Source: Aquincola sp. (GTDB lineage: Bacteria; Pseudomonadota; Gammaproteobacteria; Burkholderiales; Burkholderiaceae_C). From it: a stretch of DNA of 11,836 nucleotides. The stretch lies in contig JAOUIM010000070.1 in NCBI GenBank assembly GCA_029884035.1, forward strand, positions 1 to 11,836. The letters run 5' to 3'. The stretch's first letter is position 1. Each line of letters opens with the position of its first letter. Both the position numbers and the translations under genes were made by a program. A model generated the notes under the pieces. That model was not told the DNA's origin and made no database searches. It worked only from the letters and a program-made list of their open reading frames with translations. Shown piece by piece: positions 7,169 to 11,836 of this stretch.

Positions 7169-7528
7169 TCAGTCTCCGAAGGTGACCAGCCGGTCGGCCT
7201 TGATGCCGCTGTCCACGAGCTGGCCCAGCCCGGAGATGCGAAAGCCCGGCGCCAGCACCTCGTCCTTGATGCCGCGGCGCAGCGCGGCCGCCACGCACAC
7301 CACCAGGTCGACCTTGTGCTCGGCGTTCAGCGTCGACCAGCGGTTCACGATATGGCGGTCATCCTGTGGCGGCTCGGTGAGCCGGGTCGCGTTGTAGACA
7401 CCGTCGTGGTAGAAGAACACGCGCTGGATCTCATGCCCCTTGGCCAGCGCCGCAACGCAGAACTGGTAGGCGCTATCGCTGGCCTGGTGCGTGTAGGGCC
7501 CTTCGCTCACGAGCACTCCGAACTTCAT
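7169..7528 (-). CDS. dsrE: DsrE (TusD-like) catalytic subunit of DsrEFH sulfurtransferase
   Basis: DsrE carries the persulfide-forming cysteine of DsrEFH and passes sulfur to DsrC. It has 119 residues. The key cysteine is Cys78 in DLVVCVAAALRRG, the same position number as the essential Cys78 of A. vinosum DsrE. Other family stretches are MKFGVLVSEGPYTHQASDSA at the N-terminus and RVFFYHDGVYNA (36-47). A second cysteine, Cys24, is in the YQFCVAALAKGHE helix. The start ATG 7528 lies 10 nt after the dsrB stop, with a GAGG ribosome region overlapping that stop. Confidence 0.96.
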   Translation of the reverse strand: MKFGVLVSEGPYTHQASDSAYQFCVAALAKGHEIQRVFFYHDGVYNATRLTEPPQDDRHIVNRWSTLNAEHKVDLVVCVAAALRRGIKDEVLAPGFRISGLGQLVDSGIKADRLVTFGD

Positions 7529-7538
7529 GGGGCCGGCC

Positions 7539-8606
7539 TCAGAAGCGGATATGCGTCGACGCGTTCAGGCTGGAGCGCGAACCGCGCCAGTCGTCGATCA
7601 GGTACTTGGTGAAGGGCAGGTCGCACTTCTCGAAGAAGCGCGGCCAGCCGATGCGCTCGACCCAGTCGGCGATGCGCTCCCAGGAGCGCGCGTCGGCCTT
7701 GTAGGTGTAGAGGATTCGCTTGACGACTTCCGAAACCTCGGGCCAGCGCGGCGGATTGTTCGGCAAGCCCGAGGCGACCATCTTCATGAAGGTCGGCTTG
7801 CCGCGCGCATTGGAGTTCTTGCCGCCGACCCAGATCGCCAGCTTGGAGTGTTCCGGATCGTTGATCTGCATCGGCGGGCACGGCGGATAGCAGGCGCCGC
7901 AGCAGATGCACTTCTTCTCGTCGACTTCCAGCGACGGCTTGCCGTTGACCAGTGCCGGGCGGATCGCCGCGACCGGGCAGCGCGCGACAACGGCGGGCCG
8001 CTCGCACACGTTGGCCACCAGGTCGTGGTTGATTGTGGGCGGCTTCGTGTGCTGCACGATGATCGCGATGTCGGCCTGGCCGCCGCAGTTGATCTCGCAG
8101 CACGAGGTCGACAGGTGCACGCGGTTGGGCATGTCTTCGCGGATGAACTCGGTATAGAGGTCGTCCATCAACGCCTTGACCGCGCCCGACGCATCGGTGC
8201 CCGGGATGTCGCAGTGCAGCCAGCCCTGGGTATGCGCAATCATCGATACCGAGTTGCCGGTGCCGCCCACCGGGAAGCCGTTGCTCGTCAGCGCCTCGAT
8301 CAGCGGGTCGACCTTGGCCGGGTCGGACACCATGAACTCGATGTTGCTGCGGATCGTGAACCGCACGTGCCCTTCGGCATAGGTGTCGGCGATGTCGCAC
8401 AGCTTGCGGATCGTGTAGACGTCCATCTGGCGCTGCGTGCCGGCGCGCACCGTCCAGACCTCGTCACCGGTGTGCGACACGTGGTGCAGGACGCCGGGAC
8501 GCGGCCGGTCGTGGTAGCGCCAGTTGCCGTAGTTCTTCAGCAGCGCCGGGTGCATGTACTGCCGGTTGTCCGGCACGCCGCTCTCGATGGGGGTACGCAT
8601 GGCCAT
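7539..8606 (-). CDS. dsrB: DsrB, dissimilatory sulfite reductase beta subunit (reverse type)
   Basis: This is the beta subunit of the cytoplasmic siroheme enzyme DsrAB, which here oxidizes DsrC-bound sulfur to sulfite. It has 355 residues. Siroheme/[4Fe-4S] cysteines appear in SCCEINCGG (C169, C170, C174) and further on at C201/C210. An inserted ferredoxin domain has CICCGACYPPCPP (C233-C243). ATG 8606 is chosen over the nearby ATG 8600 because AAGGGAG (8615-8621) is 8 nt upstream. It follows dsrA by 17 nt. No dsrD follows, unlike in sulfate reducers, which with dsrEFH points to the oxidative type. Confidence 0.97.
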   Translation of the reverse strand: MAMRTPIESGVPDNRQYMHPALLKNYGNWRYHDRPRPGVLHHVSHTGDEVWTVRAGTQRQMDVYTIRKLCDIADTYAEGHVRFTIRSNIEFMVSDPAKVDPLIEALTSNGFPVGGTGNSVSMIAHTQGWLHCDIPGTDASGAVKALMDDLYTEFIREDMPNRVHLSTSCCEINCGGQADIAIIVQHTKPPTINHDLVANVCERPAVVARCPVAAIRPALVNGKPSLEVDEKKCICCGACYPPCPPMQINDPEHSKLAIWVGGKNSNARGKPTFMKMVASGLPNNPPRWPEVSEVVKRILYTYKADARSWERIADWVERIGWPRFFEKCDLPFTKYLIDDWRGSRSSLNASTHIRF

Positions 8607-8623
8607 GGTCGTGGCTCCCTTGC

Positions 8624-9919
8624 TCAGGCCGCAGCCTTCTTGGCGTTGATGCGGGCGACTTCCTCGTCCCAGCCGTCGGTGCGGACGTAGGGGTTGGTCC
8701 GCGGCGTGGCGACCATGTTCGGATCGATGTCGATGCCGATGCCCTCGAGGAAGTTCACCAGCCCGATGCGCTCGATCATTTCGCCGGTGCGCTCGTGCTC
8801 GAGCGCGTTCTCGGCGAAGAAGTCGATCACCTTCTGGCCCAGCTCGACCAACGCCTCGTAGTCCTCATCGGTCTTGAGCGGCATGAACGGCACGACCACG
8901 GTGCCCATCAGGTCGCCGATCTTGAGCGTGCGCTTGCCGCCGATCAGGATCGTGGCGCCGGTGTCGGTTCCGTGCGCCAGCGCGCCGGTCATCACGTTGA
9001 CGCAGTGCATGCAGCGCACGCAGTTGCTGTTGTCGATCTCCAGCGCGTGGGTATCGCTGACCTTCACGCTGGAGATGTGGTCGCCCTGGGCGACGTCCTT
9101 GATCTCCTTCAACATGATGGTCTTGGTCGGGCAACGCGTGATCACGTCGTTGACCAGCTCGTTCATGCCGTGCTTGGCGAGCCACTTGCGCGCCAACTCC
9201 TCGTCGGTGCGGATGTTGTCGCGCCAGGTGCCGATGACGGCCATGTCCGAGCGCTGGATCGAGTTCATGCAGTCGTTCGGACAGCCCGAGAACTTGAACT
9301 TGAACTTGTAGGGAAGCGCCGGACGGTGGATGTCGTCGAGAAAGGTATTGATCACCTGCCGGTGTGCACGCGCCTCGTCGTAGCAGCTCTGCTCGCAGCG
9401 CGACGCGCCGACGCAGGACATCGAGGTGCGCACCGCGGGGCCGGCGCCACCGAGGTCGAAGCCCAGCTCGTTGAGTTCGTCGAAGGCGTCCTGCACCTTG
9501 TCGGTCTTGGCACCCTGGAACATGATGTCGCCCGACTGGCCGTGGAAGGCGATCAGGCCCGAGCCGTGGCGCTCCCAGATGTCGGCCATCTTGCGCAGCA
9601 CGTCGGTGTTGTAGTGCATGCCCGCCGGGGGCTGCACCCGCAGCGTGTGGAACTCGGCGGCATCCGGGAACACCGGCTTGTCGTGTTCGTCCTTGAGTTC
9701 AGTGAAGCGCGGGATCACCCCGCCGCCGTAACCGAAGACGCCGACCGTGCCGCCCTTCCAGTAGCCCTTGCGCGTTCGGTAGGACGTTTCCAGCTGACCC
9801 ATCAGGTCGACCATGTAATCCTTGTCCTTCGCCAGGCGCTTCAGTCCGGTCACGAAGCTCGGCCACGGGCCGGACTCGAGCTGGTCCAGCATCGGCGTGT
9901 CATGCATCTTCTTGGCCAT
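8624..9919 (-). CDS. dsrA: DsrA, dissimilatory sulfite reductase alpha subunit (reverse type)
   Basis: This is the alpha subunit of DsrAB and the first gene of the operon. It has 431 residues. Siroheme-coupled cluster cysteines are C169/C175 (CVGASRC) and C213/C217 (CPNDC), preceded by the usual KFKFKFSG. The inserted ferredoxin domain has C263 and C300/C303/C306 (NCVRCMHC). Length and motifs are complete, with no sign of inactivation. A clear AAGGAG ribosome site precedes ATG 9919 at good spacing. The 192-bp divergent region upstream probably carries the main operon promoter. Confidence 0.98.
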   Translation of the reverse strand: MAKKMHDTPMLDQLESGPWPSFVTGLKRLAKDKDYMVDLMGQLETSYRTRKGYWKGGTVGVFGYGGGVIPRFTELKDEHDKPVFPDAAEFHTLRVQPPAGMHYNTDVLRKMADIWERHGSGLIAFHGQSGDIMFQGAKTDKVQDAFDELNELGFDLGGAGPAVRTSMSCVGASRCEQSCYDEARAHRQVINTFLDDIHRPALPYKFKFKFSGCPNDCMNSIQRSDMAVIGTWRDNIRTDEELARKWLAKHGMNELVNDVITRCPTKTIMLKEIKDVAQGDHISSVKVSDTHALEIDNSNCVRCMHCVNVMTGALAHGTDTGATILIGGKRTLKIGDLMGTVVVPFMPLKTDEDYEALVELGQKVIDFFAENALEHERTGEMIERIGLVNFLEGIGIDIDPNMVATPRTNPYVRTDGWDEEVARINAKKAAA

Positions 9920-10111
9920 GGGCGGGTCTCCTTGCGAGTGCAGATGCTAGGCGCGGGCGAGGCATAGCCGCCATCACTCCGGTTGGGTACCGACGATAGA
10001 CCGCTTCGGGGGGCGGGGCATTACCCAAAAGGGGTAGGCTGGCCTCACCCGTCGCGGTGATAGACGCAGGCAGACCGCCCCGCGCTCAATACGGCGGCAT
10101 TGGAGAGCGCG
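9920..10111. promoter_or_regulatory. Divergent control region between dsrA and the plus-strand gene group
   Basis: This 192-bp stretch has no gene and separates two head-to-head groups, so it should hold both promoters. On the dsrA strand a weak -10-like TATCGT (9993-9998) has no good -35 at 17 bp. The TACCC/GGGTA inverted repeat lies just upstream of where the -35 would be, which fits an activator-dependent promoter. On the plus strand only a weak tcaata (10087-10092) is AT-rich enough for a -10. Individual promoter boxes are guesses; the presence of a divergent control region is much firmer. Confidence 0.6.
10022..10036. promoter_or_regulatory. TACCC-N5-GGGTA inverted repeat, candidate operator
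   Basis: TACCC (10022-10026) and GGGTA (10032-10036) form a 5-bp dyad around AAAAG, in the middle of the divergent region. Another half-site gggta is at 9985-9989. On the dsrA strand the first seven bases, TACCCCT, fit the TACYYMT half-site of NarL-type response regulators, but the second half sits at 7-1-7 spacing and its first base does not match. If dsrA transcription starts about 7 nt after TATCGT, the dyad is centred near -43, a usual activator position. The regulator is unknown. Confidence 0.4.
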
Positions 10112-10330
10112 ATGACCCGAGTGACGCCGCTGGACAAGCTGCGTGTGCCGCTGGGCGGACAGGAGATCGAGTTGCAGCAGATCGACTACGACTCCGGCGG
10201 CATGAGCCTCCTGCGCACGCGCATCCGCGAAAAGAGCCGTTTCACGGTGTTCGAGATCGATCCCCAGACGGCTGCGGCATGGGGCAGCGCGCTGCTGCGT
10301 TGGGCGGATTCGCAGAAGGGAGCCGGCTGA
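10112..10330 (+). CDS. Small conserved-looking protein of unknown function, 72 aa
   Basis: I cannot assign a function. ATG 10112 is preferred over the in-frame TTG at 10100 because GGAG (10102-10105) lies 6 nt before the ATG. The 72-residue protein has no cysteine, no signal peptide and no membrane segment. Its layout suggests a beta-rich N-terminal half (LRVPLGGQEIELQQIDYDSG, then LLRTRIREKSRFTVFEID) and a C-terminal amphipathic helix (AAAWGSALLRWADSQ). It is the first gene of the divergent group, and the next gene starts right after its stop, so the two proteins are probably made together and may bind each other. It vaguely recalls short DUF-type proteins found near sulfur-oxidation genes, but I cannot name the family with certainty. 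Confidence 0.8.
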   Translation: MTRVTPLDKLRVPLGGQEIELQQIDYDSGGMSLLRTRIREKSRFTVFEIDPQTAAAWGSALLRWADSQKGAG

Positions 10331-10331
10331 G

Positions 10332-10943
10332 TTGGATTTCGCCTCGAGCACCGTCGTCGACGTGGCGTTCCCGCTGCGCGGCACGGCCTTGCCACGCGAC
10401 CACCGCATGCTGCTGGCGCAGGCGCTGGCCGAGGTCGCTCCCTGGCTGGCGGACGACCCGCGTTCGGCGCTGCTGCCGGTGAAGGTCGTGCACGGCGTGG
10501 GCGATCCGGCGCTGCTGCCCGCGCGCGCGCGCCTGCTCGTGCGGGCAGCCCGCGAGCGCGCCCAGGCGCTGCGCGGCCTGTCGGGGCGACGGCTGCGGCT
10601 CGGCAACGACGAGGTCGTGCTCGGCGATCCTGTCGTGCGCGAGCTGCTGCCTCACGCGACGCTGTATGCACATTTCGTCGACGCTGCCGGAGCCGACGAG
10701 GCGACCTTCCTCGAGGCGACCGCGGCCGAGCTCAAGCGGCTGGATGCGGCCTGTCACTGTGTCTGCGGCCGCGAGCAATCGCTACGCGGACCCGGCCATG
10801 CGCTGCACGGCTTCAGCCTGTTGCTGCACGGCCTGCGCGCGGCGGCATCGTCGCGCGTGCTCGAACAGGGCCTGGGCGGACATCGGTGGATGGGCTGTGG
10901 CGTGTTCGTGCCGCACAAGTCGGCTGCAGCCGTCGGCGACTGA
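10332..10943 (+). CDS. Cas6/Cmx6-like (type I-MYXAN) RAMP-fold protein without a visible CRISPR
   Basis: The 203-residue protein resembles the Cas6/Cmx6 family (CRISPR RNA-processing endonucleases of subtype MYXAN). Supporting stretches are the N-terminal strand and helix VVDVAFPLRGTALPRDH (8-24), where His24 sits where Cas6 enzymes often keep a catalytic His, a central SGRRLRLGNDEVVLGDP (84-100), and the C-terminal glycine-rich loop EQGLGGHRWMGCGVFVP (178-194) typical of Cas6 RAMP folds. A cysteine cluster CHCVC (141-145) is unusual. The start is TTG 10332, supported by AAGGGAG (10316-10322) and the 1-nt gap to the previous stop. No cas genes or repeats are visible. RNA cleavage is not shown; it may be an exapted RNA-binding protein. 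The family call is from remembered motifs. Confidence 0.72.
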   Translation: MDFASSTVVDVAFPLRGTALPRDHRMLLAQALAEVAPWLADDPRSALLPVKVVHGVGDPALLPARARLLVRAARERAQALRGLSGRRLRLGNDEVVLGDPVVRELLPHATLYAHFVDAAGADEATFLEATAAELKRLDAACHCVCGREQSLRGPGHALHGFSLLLHGLRAAASSRVLEQGLGGHRWMGCGVFVPHKSAAAVGD

Positions 10944-10985
10944 ACAGCGTCAAACACCGAATCACGACACTGGAGGCGAACGACG

Positions 10986-11315
10986 ATGGCGTATACCGTC
11001 AATGGCAACGAGGTCGAGACCGACGACCAGGGTTATCTGCTCGAGCCGGACTACGGCGAGGAGATCGTGCGCGTGATCGCTGCGGCCGAGAACATCGCGC
11101 TGACCGACGACCACTGGAAGGTGGTCGGCTACCTGCGCGACGAGTATCGGGAACACGGCCACACGCCCAATTTCCGCAACATGCTCAAGGGGCTGGCCGA
11201 CGTGCTGCCGGGCTGCGACAGCAAGGCGCTGTACGACCTGTTCCCGCTCGGCCCCGCCAAGCAGGGGGCCAAGGTGGCCGGTCTGCCACAACCGCTGGGC
11301 AAGGGCGGCTACTGA
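10986..11315 (+). CDS. DsrC/TusE-family paralog lacking both redox cysteines (RspA-like)
   Basis: The 109-residue protein aligns end to end with DsrC at 6041-6373: YTVNGNEVETDDQGYLLEPD against IEVNGKTYETDEEGYLVN, LTDDHWKVVGYLRDEY against MTPNHWEVVNFLRDYY, and LFPLGPAKQGAKVAGLPQPL against LFPYGPAKQACKIAGLPKPT. Its C-terminal arm ends GKGGY, so CysA is lost, and CysB is replaced (QGAK instead of QACK). The only cysteine, Cys77, is in a different place (LPGCDSKA). It cannot carry sulfur the DsrC way. Cysteine-free family members have been called RspA and proposed to be regulatory, in line with the helix-turn-helix of the fold and reported DNA binding by A. vinosum DsrC. A GGAGG ribosome site (10972-10976) supports ATG 10986. 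Confidence 0.92.
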   Translation: MAYTVNGNEVETDDQGYLLEPDYGEEIVRVIAAAENIALTDDHWKVVGYLRDEYREHGHTPNFRNMLKGLADVLPGCDSKALYDLFPLGPAKQGAKVAGLPQPLGKGGY

Positions 11316-11400
11316 TGCGCTCAGTCCCGGTGACTGGCATGGCCCCCTCGCAGGGCCGCGATCAGCTTGGGCCGGCCCGGCGCCGCCGGGTCTGAACGGC
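11316..11400 (+). other. Gap with two GC-rich hairpins, no T tract
   Basis: This 85-nt gap contains GGCCC (11341-11345)/GGGCC (11353-11357) and CCCGGC (11376-11381)/GCCGGG (11385-11390, 3-nt loop). Neither is followed by a T run, so intrinsic termination is doubtful. The second hairpin lies just before the next start codon, in the place of a ribosome site, and no clear AGGAG is seen there. Confidence 0.4.
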
Positions 11401-11836
11401 ATGGCCACCAACCTGCGCATCAAGGCCCACTGGTTCAAGCCGGACCAGCCGAAGAGCGCCGAGCAGAACGCCAGCGCGATGGCCTTCATCGCCTGGCGCG
11501 TGGCGCTGAACATGCTCAAGCGCATGCGCGAGGCGCGCTTCGACATCGACGCCGGCCCGGCCTACTTCGGCTTCGTTCGCGAGGTGCTCGTGTTCCTGCT
11601 GGCGGGCGTCGACCGCATGGCCTACGCGAGACTCGGTGGCGAAAGGCGCGTCGCATTCACCAGCGCGCTCGTGCGGCGCGTGGCCGAGATCCTGCGCGAC
11701 AACGAAGCCGATCTGCTCGGCCCCGCGAACGCTGCCGGCGGCGCGGACTACCGCGACCTGTTCATCGACCAGTTCAACGAGCTGAGCGTGCACTATGCCG
11801 AGTTCGGCTGGTCAGAGGACGAGGGCCCCGACTTCG
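11401..11836 (+). CDS. Protein of unknown function, mostly helical (3' end cut by window edge)
   Basis: I do not recognise this protein. ATG 11401 opens a frame that runs to the window edge, giving 145 residues with no stop. It starts MATNLRIKAHWFKPDQPKSA and contains several likely amphipathic helices (about 21-46, 54-76, 84-104 and 117-135), ending in an acidic Gly/Pro stretch (SEDEGPDF), perhaps near its true end. There is no cysteine, signal peptide or convincing membrane helix, although VLVFLLAGV (62-70) is hydrophobic. The ribosome site is poor, and the frame remains open some way upstream without an obvious better start. Third-position GC is high as in its neighbours. Same strand and an 85-nt gap suggest it continues the divergent operon. 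Confidence 0.7.
   Translation, partial: MATNLRIKAHWFKPDQPKSAEQNASAMAFIAWRVALNMLKRMREARFDIDAGPAYFGFVREVLVFLLAGVDRMAYARLGGERRVAFTSALVRRVAEILRDNEADLLGPANAAGGADYRDLFIDQFNELSVHYAEFGWSEDEGPDF

Noticed and set aside
7529..7538. dsrD gene between dsrB and dsrE
   Set aside because: Only 10 bases separate dsrB and dsrE, so there is no dsrD, consistent with the oxidative pathway.
9291..9310. Tandem six-base repeat (gaactt three times) in dsrA
   Set aside because: It encodes the KFKFKF stretch before SGCPNDC that is normal for DsrA, so it reflects protein constraint, not a regulatory repeat.
11376..11390. Intrinsic terminator after the DsrC paralog
   Set aside because: The stem is strong but lacks a following T run and lies 10 bases before the next start codon, so I list it only as a hairpin.
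10962..11546. Minus-strand frame of 194 codons opposite the DsrC paralog
   Set aside because: The plus-strand gene has clear DsrC-family homology and a GGAGG ribosome site; the minus-strand frame has neither.
10332..11836. CRISPR array accompanying the Cas6-like gene
   Set aside because: No regularly spaced direct repeats of 25-40 bases occur there or elsewhere in the window.

Overview
The window looks like a chromosomal piece of a GC-rich sulfur-oxidizing proteobacterium, probably a betaproteobacterium (Thiobacillus- or Burkholderiales-like). The lineage is inferred from gene content and codon style, not from a marker gene. Almost all of it is one long reverse-acting dissimilatory sulfite reductase (rDsr) operon, with a small divergent gene group at the right end.

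Positions 1-9919, minus strand, read dsrA-B-E-F-H-C-M-K-L-J-O-P. This is the order known from Allochromatium vinosum and Thiobacillus. dsrP runs off the left edge, so any dsrN/R/S would lie outside. Gaps are tiny or overlapping (dsrJ/dsrO share GTGA; dsrO/dsrP and dsrM/dsrK are 3-4 nt apart), so the run is very probably one transcript. Two gaps are larger: dsrE-dsrF (84 nt) and dsrH-dsrC (42 nt). The oxidative direction is indicated by dsrEFH and dsrL and by the absence of dsrD between dsrB and dsrE. In the pathway, DsrE of the DsrEFH hexamer (Cys78 present) passes sulfur to DsrC (Cys98/Cys109). DsrAB, probably with DsrL linking to NAD(H), oxidizes the sulfur to sulfite and leaves DsrC as a trisulfide or disulfide. 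The membrane complex DsrMKJOP handles DsrC thiol/disulfide electrons.

Positions 9920-10111 are the divergent control region, with a TACCC-N5-GGGTA inverted repeat (10022-10036) suited to a shared regulator site.

Positions 10112-11836, plus strand, hold four genes: a 72-aa unknown protein; a 203-aa protein that resembles the Cas6/Cmx6 (type I-MYXAN) CRISPR-RNA endonuclease family although no CRISPR array is visible; a 109-aa DsrC paralog that has lost both redox cysteines (RspA-like); and the start of an unrecognised protein. This divergent group is the least understood part of the window. A Cas6-like RNA-binding fold next to a cysteine-free DsrC suggests an accessory or regulatory module attached to sulfur oxidation.

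No tRNA, rRNA, insertion sequence, CRISPR array or convincing intrinsic terminator was seen.
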